Source: Ampelocalamus luodianensis
Lineage: Eukaryota; Streptophyta; Magnoliopsida; Poales; Poaceae
Reading direction: 5' to 3'
Length of the DNA: 64,000 nt
Assembly (NCBI GenBank): GCA_036346255.1
Contig: CM070632.1
Coordinates: 19,609,408 to 19,673,407, forward strand
This document shows positions 33,513 to 45,007 of the stretch, piece after piece. Position 1 is the stretch's first letter. The number at the start of each line of letters is the position of its first letter. Under the pieces are notes generated by a model. That model had not been told where the DNA came from, did no database searches, and saw only the letters and a list, made by a program, of their open reading frames with translations. Position numbers and translations under genes: made by a program.

Positions 33513-34350
33513 GTGTCATTGTCGTGCCACAACTACGGTGACGTTGCCTTCCCCTCTTCCTCCTCCCCTCGGCGTGCGCGACCCCGACTATACCTCTCCA
33601 CCGACCCCCCCCCCAGCTACCTCTCCACCGACCTCGGCCTCGGCTACCTCACCACCGACACCGGTGATGTCGAGGTAAGATAGATCTATCACCTATTGGT
33701 TTGTGTTGTTGGTATATATTCATGTGAACCGAGCTGCAGTGTGGGTTGATGGTCGGTTGATGGTTAGTTTGGACACCCTTGGCCTTGCTGTCTTGTTGTC
33801 TTGCCATCTGTGACTACTGGCTGGCTGGCTGGATGGATGGATTTGGAGGCGGGGAATGGGGTTGTGTTCTGGTGTGACTGCTAGTTGCTAGTTGTGGATA
33901 GAAATGTTTGCATGCTCTGTGCGATTTGTCTGTGCCTAGCACTGAGAGGGATTACAAATTGGTATTTATATGCTCTGTTAAACTTCTCAATGATGTTAAT
34001 AGTTGTATGCTGAAATTGAATCGATAATTAGTTCATATTTAAGCTCTAATGAATTACTCTTTCTGTTATTTTAGTTTCATGCTTGAGCTTGTTTTGGTTT
34101 ACTGATGTGAGTTGATTATTTACTAATGTGGGTTAATTTATTGATTAAGCATGGTAAATGAAATGAAGGTGGGTTAATGCATGGTGGAGGTGTTGCCGCC
34201 GGTATTGCGACGCATACATACAAATTTTTGTACATGTAACTAATCTTATGGTATGTTCCTATATGGTATTCTGTGTAACCGTATTCATGCCGATCAAGTT
34301 CTCCTCCCTTGCGTCCCAGGTATGTCCTACCATTTCATTCCTGATCTCTT

Positions 34351-34399
34351 CTCTATAAAGTCCCAAGTAGTGGCTGCTTGTGCCTTTAAAACCAGCTTC

Positions 34400-34443
<44 letters not shown>

Positions 34444-34972
34444 CGTAGTCCCCAGCTACTTTCAGAGGGTCGTGAGGAGGATGAGACAGCAGCCACGGGC
34501 AACCTCATTGAGCCTGTAAGTTCAAGAAGCATGGTTACCAGGAAAGCATATGGACATCCAATTACCTGGATGTCGTTGATAGGTAATTGGACTTGACATC
34601 AAGGAATGGTTGATTGCTAATATATGAAGCCACTTCCCAGTCGGAGTACCTGCTTGTCCATGCCATGTTCAGAAAGTGGTGTGGATGTGCAGGTACTCTG
34701 ACTGGAAAGTGGCTTCTTGTATCAGCAACCAACCATTCCTTGACGTCAAGTCCAATTACCTATCGACGATATCTAGGTAATTGTATGTTCACACGCTCTC
34801 CTGGCAGCCATGTTTCTTGAACTTTGCAGGCTCGATGAAGTTCTGATGGCTGCTGTCTCATCCTCCTCACGATCCGCCAAAAGTGGCTAGCGTACTATAG
34901 ACAATATATATAACATATATATGAAGCCAGTTTTAAAGGCACAAGCAGCCACTGCTTGGAGACTTTATAGAG
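34351..34972. repeat. 622 bp long inverted repeat (possible small-RNA hairpin)
   Basis: The left arm starts CTCTATAAAGTC (34351) and the right arm ends GACTTTATAGAG (34972). Between them the arms pair almost throughout: GTGGCTGCTTGTGCCTTTAAA, GTGAGGAGGATGAGACAGCA, GGTAATTGGACTTGAC and GTACCTGC all have inverted partners, with scattered mismatches and a (TA)n insertion on the left. The loop is about 34660-34680. Each arm also contains its own CCAATTACCT/AGGTAATTGG-type hairpin (34558-34590 in the left arm). A transcript through it would fold into one long hairpin. Confidence 0.85.
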
Positions 34973-35237
34973 AATATATATCACAGACAGTTTTATCTAC
35001 AAATCATTTGTGATACATCAGTCATCACAGATAGTTTTATCTACAAACTATCTGTGATAGACAACTATCACAGGCGGTTCTGAGTTAATAACTGTCTGTG
35101 ATAGTATGCATCACAGACAGTTTTTGAACTGTCTGTGATGATCTCATATCATCACTAACCCATAAACTCAGATGGCTCACGAAACCTTCTATGATGAAGT
35201 TTTTGAACCGTCTGTGAAGACCTTTTCTGTAGTAGTG

Positions 35238-35730
35238 ACTAGTACTAGCAGCTACTCCCTACATGGTCGACCGGCCTATACATGTAGCCTTATATGGCTA
35301 GCTTGATTCAGGTAAACTGTTCTTTGTGGCCAAGGAGTGCTTGTCAATTACTACCATGAGGAATGCATGCTAGCTCTGAGTACATAGGGTGAAAATAGGA
35401 TAGATATTTCCCATCCGATCTGGAGTCGGATTTGGGAGGGACCAGATTCGGAAAGGCATTTCACTATCCAGCCAGAACTGGGACGGGATCTGGATAGTTG
35501 AATTCGGATTTGGGATGGGATACAAGATAGGCAACATCTAGCAAATCCGGCAAATCCGGGAAGGGAACCGGATATCGAGATGTTTCCTTGTCAGATATCC
35601 GCCAAATATGGAGATGGATGAGGAAGAGTGGGGATGGAGCAAACCTAACCGTCGCCGTCGCTGTCACCATTGCCGCTTAGATACTATCATCGCTGCTCTC
35701 TGCCGCCACCATCGTCGTCGCCGTCGCAAA
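35238..35730. other. Spacer with a possible truncated hAT end
   Basis: TAGGGTGAAAATAGGATAGA at 35385 followed by GGATTTGGGAGGG-type sequence resembles the left end of hAT elements with TAGGGATGAAAA-like termini. A right end is not found; 35650-35730 is GCC-repeat-rich and runs into the next LTR. No gene seen. Confidence 0.35.
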
Positions 35731-36793
35731 TGTCGGACCCTGGGTTTTGAATACCTGAAGCCCTCGTGTGTGTACCGTACTAGTCCTATGATAAGTGGCT
35801 ATAGTACACACATCCACAACGATGGCATAGACATCCATACATACATTCATATAAAATGAAACAAACATGGTACATAGCTTAAGCTATTACAGCTTCACAT
35901 TACAAGGGCCGACCAGCCAAATAAAAGCTTAGGTATTAGAAGTAGCGAATGAAACAGCAGAAGCATAATATGTATAAAGTCTAAAAAATTCTAGCGGCAT
36001 GCCCATCCAAACCCTTAAGCAACCGACAAGAAACAAGTCCAAGAAAGACCATCACCGAACCCTTCGGTACTGGGTGCAAAGAACGCGTCATCCGGCATTG
36101 GCTCATCCTCTAAATCTGAACAACAATTTAAGCAAGATTGAGTACATTGCGTACTCAGCATTTCTTGTAGTGTATCACAAAGTTTATATAAATTCAAAGC
36201 TAACAAAGGATGAGGCTTTATGCTACAAGGTATTTTCAGTGTTAAGCAAGTTTTATTTGCAATATCAACATATAGTATTTTGCAACAAAAGTTTAAAAAG
36301 CAGTTAAATAAATAAAGGTCAATAAGTAAGTACTTGAATAAATAACAAATCTCAACCCTCCCTAGCTGCGATTAACATCTTATTTTTAGCCATAGACATG
36401 ATACTCAACTCAAATAACAACAACAAAATCATTCCCTCATTTTCCAACAAGAATCATTTTTGTAAAAACCAAAACTATATCCGATGGACCGCACCAAACA
36501 CACTCATGATCGCGAGCACAACTATTAATTTAAATAGATTTACACTCTACAGAGGTGTAAAACTTTACCCACAGTACATGAATTCTCTAGTTTGTTTGGC
36601 ATCCATCGATAGCACCGCTCACTATCCTTTGGCAAGCAGTCTAGGGCATGCATCGAAGCCTTTACATCACCTAATCCTAACCTTGCACTAGCCCAGAGAA
36701 TGAACACCCTCACTTCACCCGGGCACACCCTCGTCTCAGTGAGACATCCACCGTTGTGTCGGAAGGCTTTGTTCCCAACACCTCGATGAAGGG
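35731..36793 (-). repeat. Truncated gypsy LTR, interrupted at 36793
   Basis: It begins TGTCGGACCCTGGG and follows the 9186 solo LTR block by block: CTCGTGTGTGTACCGTACTAG, the GTACTCAGCA stretch near 36152, CTCTACAGAGGTGTAAAAC near 36546 and GGCTTTGTTCCCAACACCTC. It stops where a new element starts (TGATGAGGAC at 36794). The remainder should lie beyond the right edge of the window. Confidence 0.75.
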
Positions 36794-37693
36794 TGATGAG
36801 GACATCATTTCCATGCATACAACCAACACTCCTCACAATTGCTCTAAACCTATGCGCTTGCAAGGTCCAGTCACAAGAGCTCGTGCACGTTAATTGAACT
36901 ATCAGGTAACTTCATTTCCGGGAGTGCATTCCGTTTCTAATAAGAATATGATGCTACCTAATGCATGTGATATTCTTTTAACCATGAACTTAGGAGCTGA
37001 TCATGAAGGGAAGCATGTGTAATCCAATTCGGCCTCCGAAGATAGCACTGGCTTCAAACGTGCATAACTTTTAAATACAGAGTCCGTTTGTGGCCCATAA
37101 GTACTTGATTGTAAGATTATCTTGTCCTCTTTCCAACGGATCCAGCCCTACCTCCAAATTCTTTCTGTGTGCGCTGCAATCACCAATACAATCTGATGCT
37201 ATTTCTAAGCTCAAGTCAAAAGGGTGCAGCCCCACCTCCACTTGGACCCATGGGCCTTGTAACCCTTGGGGTGTGCATCCACACCCCTGGCCGCCACCCC
37301 TGGTCGTCTCCTCATATAGGAGCCACCAACCTCTACCAAAACTTAGATTTTGTTTGCTTAGTTTCTCCATTGTGAAAACTCCTGTTCTTTGTTTATGTCG
37401 ACTAGACCAACCGTAAAGAACCCTTGCAGAATCCCACCTTTTGAACTCAATCATATTTTTGCAATTCAGATTGCTTTTTACCTCATTCTTGCTTGTTCTT
37501 CGATTGCTTGTAGGAATTGATCCTCGTGATCAGGTTAATCAGGTCTTTGGCATGGTTGATAGCAACTTGGTGGTTAGTTTAGTGATTGCTTGGTTCGTGC
37601 GTGCTGCGTTCGTAGCCTGGATCGTGAGAGTTGATCATCGTCCAATTGGAATTCATCCTTCTCATCGAAAGATCGAGACAACATAGCGCATCA
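36794..37693 (+). repeat. 5' LTR of a plus-strand LTR retrotransposon
   Basis: 900 bp, starting TGATGAGGAC and ending GCGCATCA, so the ends are TGATG...CATCA. A TATA-like TCATATAGG lies near 37313. A primer-site-like GGGTATCTGAGC follows at once (37697-37708). The family is not identified. The preceding AAGGG (36789-36793) would be its target site. Confidence 0.6.
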
Positions 37694-37696
37694 AGG

Positions 37697-37708
37697 GGTA
37701 TCTGAGCT
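37697..37708 (+). other. Primer-site-like sequence
   Basis: GGGTATCTGAGC differs in two bases from the initiator-Met site TGGTATCAGAGC, three bases after the LTR end. Confidence 0.5.
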
Positions 37709-37923
37709 TTCGTTCTTTGGTGAGTAATTAGTACCCATAGTTGTAGATTCGTTCTTACATCCTATATATAGTCTAGAAAAATGACAAAAAAATCATCCCG
37801 AACCATCTTTGTGACTTGCATTGTTCTTTTCAGTTTTTTGCATCCTTGAATCGTAGATTGCATCATTGTGGCTAAGTTGCTGGTCTTCGTCTAGATTGTT
37901 TTTTGTGTGCGTAGCCATCTTTC
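37709..37923 (+). other. Leader of the 36794 element (first part)
   Basis: Untranslated-looking sequence after the primer site, interrupted by the solo LTR insertion at 37924. Confidence 0.45.
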
Positions 37924-40900
37924 TGTGGGGACCCCCGGGTTATTTCCGCAAGACCGAGGCCTTCTCGGTCTTATGGATATAACTCTGGGCCTCTGGTGAA
38001 TGGATTCCAACTTAACTCCATCTAAGATAAAGACCCGATTGAAACTAGAGATCTGATGATCATGCGTACTGCTCCCTTGCAAGCACTACATGATAACCGA
38101 GCCTCCAAAACAATCAAGGTCCACACTTAGTGAGTTAAAATGGAATTCATAACAACGGGTATGCGTTTCATGTTGGCTCCCAAGATCAGCGACCAACACG
38201 CACATACCCTCATCAACGTCGATCATAGACATACAACATTCATACATAGTCATAAAGAAAGACATACAACATAATAGTTCAAGTCTACATTGATTACAAA
38301 AGAGCCAACCAGCCAAATTCAATTAAACACTTAGAGTGGCAGTGGAAGATAGTAAGATAAACAAAAGTCCAACAATGGTATGCCCCATAACCCTTGGCAA
38401 CTGACTGAGAGTTAAATGATAGCGCTACTCGTCAGCGTCGCCTAAATCGGCGCTAACGAGTTCCTCAGGCACGAAGTCTTCCTCACCTGAATTTACAGAG
38501 CCGGATTGAGTACAATTTTCTCGTAAGTCTTACACAAATTAAAAATATTTATGCATAGAGGATATCAAAAGAATGGCATTAGTGGCTTAGTTTTGCAGAA
38601 ATCACAACAACTTTCAACCTACACATACTAGTTTTTCAAATGCCATTTCAAAATCAGATTTGAACTAGAAGTAAAGCATAAAATAAAGTAATACATTGAT
38701 AAACAAATTAATCAAACAAATATCAAAGTGGCCGCCCACTTTGAAGAACTAAAACGCCTGAACACCCGTTCAAGCTGAATACCAAGTTGTAACCAGAAAT
38801 TTTAATTCAAAGTCTAACCTTAGTGACTCCCGAATTCAAGCGATCGTCCGTAACCATGGACACGGCTATTCGACTAGATTTATCTCTGTAGAGGTGTACT
38901 ACTTTACCCACACGACTCAACTAGTCCGTAAGCCACCAGAATTAACACACTTCCTATGGTGTGTCGGCTGGGGAAATCGAGATTTGGTATTTTTCGGCAA
39001 GAAAGTGGTATTGAGCCAGGTCCCCCTTGCGAGATGAACCCCTAACTTAGTACAAACGACCGATAGCACTTGCTAAGCGGGCTCGCAAGTTATATTGGAC
39101 ATAGCGATGTAATGTAAGTAACGAAAATTGGTGCTCCCATGAACACTATAGAAAATTACATAGGCTCCTACAAACAAATGATCAAACACAAGTGTCCTCA
39201 CACCACTTGGGGCCCAACCCAATCAAAACCTTCCCCCTACTTGACCAAGCGGCTCCCAACCCGTGTGTGGTAGCACGAGTTTTACTAAAATCAACGAGTC
39301 CGGACAAGTCAACCACATACCCGATCTCGTGCACGAAGGCACCCTCACTAGCAACCACTTGTCCAGACCCAAAACTCTTTTAAAATAACAAAGTTTATCT
39401 TAAGAGAAAGATACAAAGATCTGGAATAAAAGGAAAATAAGAGAATTTGTGTCTCCTATGATTGTCGGGTTATTCCTGGCAATCAACCTATCGTATCTAG
39501 ACTTGCATGGCTAAGCAAACCCATAACATATATTTCACACAACCTAACTTAGGCATGTAGGTACTGGAATGATTCAAGGACAACCTCAAGAATAGGATAT
39601 AACTAACTACACATCAGAAAAATAGCGACATAATAAAATTAGCATGCAAGCATTATCATTGCACTAACTTATCAAAAACTAGGATCAATATGATGCAAAA
39701 AGAAAGCTCAAATGATGCTTGCTTAGCTGGAACTCGAGTTGTTCACTCTTAGTGGCGTAAGAGGCAATGTCAACAACTTCAGAATCTAAAGAATAAAGAT
39801 ATTGACAAACACCGAGAAATATCACAAAAATCAAATTGCTCAAAAATGCATGATTTTTCTACAGTAGCGAAGTCATGATTTTAGGTGTAAAAATTATTTC
39901 ATTTGGATATAGTATGTGAAAGTTATGGTGGTTTGAATTTCAGATTGCTGAAAAATCCAAATTAATTACAATCGGTTACTGTTCACCAAATTTAATTATT
40001 TGGCCAAAATTTGTGGAGTAGTGATGGGTACAAGGATTACATAGATAAATAAAGGATATCAATATAAGACCAAAATAATTTGGTTCATCTCATTTGGAGT
40101 TTCTATGAATTAGTTATGAATTTTCTAAGTTAATAGCATTTTCTAGTTCAAAAATAACTCAGTTTTCGATCATTTTCCAAAAACTATATTTTGTGGAACG
40201 TAGACAGGTTTGAAACCTATTTTAAAAATAATTTCACTTAAAATGAAAATTATCAAAAGTGGTTTCATTGGATTTAGAGTTAAGATGATTTATTTATGCA
40301 TTTTTGAAGTTAAATGTAATTTTCAGTGTGCAAATAAATCATTTCTGGATTTTATAAAGCTTTTATTCCTTTTCTTACCGAGCTGTGCACTAGCCACAAT
40401 CACTGATTGGTGGCCCTGTGAATAGCACGTTTCTCATTTTCTTCCGATTTAAACCACTGGCTGACATTTGGGGCCCGTTAGTGGTTGTAACGACTGCGAT
40501 CGTGGTCGTAGCGACTGTGTGCTCGTAGTGACTGAGTGGTCGTAGTGGGTAGTGGTCGTAGTGACTGAGTGGTCGTATCGGGCAGTGGTCGTTGCGAGTA
40601 GTGGTCATAGCAGGAAGTGGTTGTAGCGAGCAGTGGTCGTAGCGACTGAGTGGTCGTAGCTAGCAGTGGTCGTAGCTACAATGTCAGTCCGCGTATGACA
40701 ACGGGAGTTCTCGTCCAGCGCGACTACCCGGCGTCTCGCCAGTGCTATGCACCACGACGGAGCCAACCAAGACTTGGGATAGATGCGCAATATCAGTGCG
40801 CACCTAAAGGGAGTGGTGGCGGCAACTAAGCTGGTCCGTACCGGCGGCTAGCCAGAGAGGGGCGACGCTATAATTACGGCAAACACACATGTAGCAATAG

Positions 40901-42312
40901 AGTTCCGCAGCGTCCAAGATAGCAGGTGCTCGAGCTTCTAGGGACTATCAGGAGGCTACCTGAGTGAAGAAGATGCTCGGGGAAGCTTGGAGCAGCTCGA
41001 AGGTGTATTGGCATCGAAGAAGATGACGGCGGTAGCACGGTTCACGTGGAGAGGTGAGCCTAAGTAAAACTAAGACAAGTGAATGCTCGGGATAGCTCAA
41101 GGATCTGATGAGGATGCTATAGGAGCAAGGAATCGACAGATGCCTTACCAAAGTGATTTGGGGGATGAGAGGTTGGTTCTTCGGGCGAAAAGTGAATCTC
41201 CTCAATTCCACAAAATTCTGTCATGCAATGACAAAATTGATTGAGGGATTTTCCTTCCCATACCCAAAGGCACAATATGACGCAAAAGATTTAGGTTAGA
41301 ACCTACCAGATGTGGAGAAGACACAACAATGTCCTGCGGGCGTGCTTTGGAGCTACCAAGAGCACGAAGATGGTTCGGGAGCTACAAGCAAAGAAAGGAG
41401 CTCGTATTAGGCAAAAAGGATACGACATTGATCCTAGAGAAAAGAGAGACCTTCGGTTAGGAGTTCACCCAACAATGGAGCACAGGCGAGCGTCCCTCTC
41501 TTTAGCCGAAAAGAGGAGAAGTGAGGAGAACTAGGTTTTGGAGGGGGTATTATGCTCGGGTGTTGACGGATATGGAGACGGTGAGGAACGAAGAACCTCC
41601 AGGACAGATCAAAATGGGCGGTGGATTAATGACGTGAGCATCGTTCAACGGCTCGGGGCAGAGCAGCGCGGCCGCGTGGAGCTCGGCTCCTGCGTGCGCC
41701 TGCCCGAGGAGGAAGGCGATTCCGACAGGTGGGGTCACCATGTCAGCGACAATGAACAGATGCGCCAATCTCGGGTGCGGGTCGGTGCAGCTAGGGGGTT
41801 CAATCGAGTTAGTTCGACTGGGGCGGACTCGAGTCCGGTTCAAACCTGAGGAACAGTATAGAGTTGACTGGTTTTGCTTCAAACTAATTCTAATTTGACT
41901 GGGATCTTAAAAAAAGAAATAATTTTCTTCAAATCCTGAGATAAATCAAGGGGGTTTCTGGGAAGGTCTAGTATTCATAAAAATTATTAAACCTTACTGT
42001 TCATAATATAAGTTGTATAGTTTAAATTCAAACTTTAGTATAGGTCATTGTATTAAGTTTAAATTTTCTGAGGGTTGAAAATAATCCCATAAGTCTGGGA
42101 AAAATTATATTTATTCATGATAATTAACATAGTATTTGAATAAATTGTTTCTAGATGATGATCAAATGTTTTTGTTACCGATTTCTTTTGAAGTGTATGT
42201 ATAGTCTTTACATGAGATTTTCCAAGTGCAATAAATACGATAATGCTTGAAAAACGTGATGCATGCTCATGAGATGCATAATAATCCTCTTTATTAATTT
42301 GGGGATATGACA
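37924..42312 (-). mobile_element. Solo LTR, gypsy (Tekay-like), TSD CTTTC
   Basis: 4.39 kb. On the plus strand it starts TGTGGGGACCCCCGGG and ends GGGGATATGACA, with CTTTC on both sides (37919-37923 and 42313-42317). It resembles the 45008 LTR in its first block (GGTTATT, the GGCGCTAACG block, GACACGGCTATTCG). There is no internal domain. It contains a GTGGTCGTAGCGACTG minisatellite (40479-40679). Confidence 0.92.
40479..40679. repeat. Degenerate minisatellite, GTGGTCGTAG units
   Basis: About ten units of GTGGTCGTAGCGACTGA-like sequence of 15-20 bp, with variants such as CTCGTAGTGACTGA and GTGGTCATAGCAGGAA. It lies inside the solo LTR. Confidence 0.8.
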
Positions 42313-42317
42313 CTTTC

Positions 42318-43468
42318 TTTTGTGTAGCTTATTCTTTGCGTCCACAAGTCCTTCGGCCGCCACCACCGTTTTCTCCCACCAAACCTTGCTGCCACCATAA
42401 CTTGTTGCCAATCCATCCCCTGCCATAGCCCTTGGCCCCTGCCGCCATCACAATCCCCTGCCACAACACCTTTAGCCCCTACCGCGACACCTTTAGCCCT
42501 TGTCGCGGCAACCACTTCCCCTGCACCGCAACCCAACGCCACAAAAAACCCTAGCTGGTTTCGGGATTTCAACAGGACACACAAAAAAGAGAGGAAAACA
42601 GAAAAAAAAAACAAAGAGGAAAAATAGACGGAAAAAAGGACAAAAAAACAGAAGGAAAAAATAGGAGGACAAAAAAAAAGTGTGTCCATCTTCTCAAAAA
42701 TTGAAAAGCGCATCAAACTTTCACCAAAACTAGTGAAAATTGGTGGAGACCTTCTACATATAGCCACAAGCTTCCACAAAAAAAATTCAACAAGTTTGGA
42801 CCTTGGTTTGAAAGATATAGCAATTTTAAATTTGAATCCGAGTCGGTTTCGAGTCCGAGTAGGATTCTAATTCCGAGACACCTTCAATAAAACGAGCATA
42901 ACTTTTGCATACAGTGTCCATTTTTTACGTTCTTGTGCTCATTTCAAAGCTAACGACGAGGTGCATCCAATAAAAGTAACTTGCTCATGTTGGCCACCAT
43001 CTAAGATCCCCAAAATCGGCCATCTTTGGCTCTGAATTTGCATTGCAAGTTTTTGGTTTCTGTTTTTGCCATTTCTTTCGGTCTTTGCTTCGTAATTTGG
43101 GGTTCGCCTCACCTACAAAGTTGTAGATATCATCAAAAAAATTTCAAAAGAGCATATATATGCTATATTAAACTTTGCCTTTTCATCTTTTGAGACTAGC
43201 TGTTGTTTACTGCTTAAAGTAGAGGGGTGTTTATATCGCACGTTATACAGTTTTTTGTGCTCTACATCGTGTGAACAATTTTGTGCCCCTAGAAGGAAGT
43301 TTGAGTAGCTAGCTAGCGTCTCTTCACACTTGGTGTGTGGTTTTTCTTTGCTTACATCAAGTCACATTGATATTTGGGTGTGCATCCCTACACTTCGCTT
43401 AAACCCTTTGGATCAGACAGCACCTTTGGCTTGCTTTAGCTAGTGCCGAGTTCTAGTCTAGGACCAGT
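42318..43468 (+). other. Leader of the 36794 element (second part), no gene seen
   Basis: It resumes after the CTTTC duplication. C-rich (42330-42560), then purine-rich, then mixed. Frames here show no gag motif. It ends at a new LTR start (TGTAATACCCC, 43469). Confidence 0.45.
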
Positions 43469-45007
43469 TGTAATACCCCGTTCAATCCTAAGAATTAAAA
43501 TTGAATTTCAAACCATTTTATCGGGATTTAAAATAGAATTTCAGAGTTTCTGTAAAAGGGGGGTTAAATCTTGGGCCAAAGGCCCATAGCCTTGGCTCAT
43601 TAGGGGCACCCTATAACCCTAGATGTACTGTAGTACCCCCATGCTACAGTGATGCTGCCACAGCTACAGTAACTTCGGTGCTACAGTGCACACCCCCTCC
43701 ATTGCTGCTGTCCAAGAAGAAGGGGTAGGGAGAAAAACCCTTCGGGTGCCGCCAGCCAAGGAGAAAAGAGGAGGAAGAGGAGGAGAAGAGGGGAGATGGT
43801 CTTTGCGGGATTTCTTCATCATCCTCCTGGGTACTGCAAGGGTAACAGATGTCGATCTTTGTTGTTTGATTAGTAGTAGATGTGAAATTTCTTAGAATTG
43901 ATTGGATCGAATTGCTGCAATTAGAAAGTCAGTTCTGTCCAGATTATTACGTGGCCAATTTGGCAATCTTAGAAGCCTAATCATAGGATCCCATCTCCTA
44001 GAGTTATGTGGGGTTCGTTCTTAGCTTTCAGTGGACGTAAATATCGCTTAATTCCGACGTACGGTTCAAAAGTTATGATAGTTTTCGTCTCTACTGCTCA
44101 GAATCCTGACAAGAATGAACTGTCACGTTGTCTTTTAAAATATGATCATGTTAATGGAAAATTCAGTGCTTTCACCTCACTAGGTTATTATAGGCCTTGG
44201 TCTTAGCTTTTGATATTGATAAATAACACTAAGTTTGGATTAGCCAATTAGAAGTTATGGCTATTTTCGTGCTGCTGCCCGGTTTTGTCGAGTAGTTCTG
44301 ACAGACGGTGTTCATCGGTCTTTTGGCGTTAGATGCATACGGAATTTGGGATTTCCACCAACTAGGTTGTTGTAGATAATTTCGTTAACTTTCAAGAAAG
44401 CCTGAGTTTATGTTTTTACAAATTTCAGAGTAAAGTTATGTCACTTTTATTACTGTTGTCCATTACGGCTTCCGGCTAGAATGTAGTTCAATTCGCGTAA
44501 AGTATGCAATGAAACGTTGGGGTGTTGGGGTATGTGTTGCGAGTAGTGTCTTGACATCATGGTTCTTATTGAGTAATCTAATGGTGTAGGAGGTGAGGCT
44601 CCGGGGTTAGCGGCATCGTTGTTGCCTCCTAACGCATCGCAACGCTAAAGGCAAATACACTGACGTTTGTATGATTTGTGTATATTGGATGCTTCATGTT
44701 CGTATTGTGTTTTTATTTGATACGTGAGAAGTTCTGATGATTATGTTCCTTTCGTATGTGAAATTCATATGTTCGGAGATGATGCTAGTTATTATTCATA
44801 AGTACATTCATGCATCCATTTTCATGTTCTGTCCACGGGAGTGGAGCTCCACGGGAGTGGAGTCTAAAGTCCCATCAATTCCAGTATGGGCATGTAAGTC
44901 CCACCATTCCAATGTGGGCAGTTTTGGACACCCGTATGAAACATTCTTCATACGGTAATTTGGATCCCCGTATTTTGTTAAATACGGGCTTAAGTGAACA
45001 CGACGGG
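43469..45007 (+). repeat. Truncated plus-strand gypsy LTR, interrupted at 45007
   Basis: It begins TGTAATACCCCG after CCAGT and has the composition of a Tekay-type LTR. A 15 bp TCCACGGGAGTGGAG unit is doubled at 44834-44863. It is cut by the LTR starting at 45008; the rest should lie right of the window. Confidence 0.6.

Larger units (their letters stand above)
31827..35237. mobile_element. Non-autonomous CACTA (En/Spm) element, 3.4 kb, TSD ACT
   Basis: It starts CACTACAACAAAAAGG and ends CCTTTTCTGTAGTAGTG; ACT is duplicated on both sides (31824-31826 and 35238-35240). The subterminal ACAGACGGTT-type repeats lie at 31855-32155 and 34975-35215, with an extra internal cluster at 33045-33300. 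The interior carries a broken ORF (32360-32905), a GC-rich exon-like block with a 14 bp hairpin (33310-33680) and a 622 bp inverted repeat. No transposase is present, so movement would depend on an autonomous relative. Confidence 0.9.

Noticed and set aside
31827..35237. miR820-type microRNA sequence in the CACTA element
   Set aside because: I looked for the known miR820 mature sequence by eye in this element and did not find it.
40390..40790. His/Thr/Arg-rich minus-strand frames
   Set aside because: They are translation of the GTGGTCGTAG minisatellite in the solo LTR.
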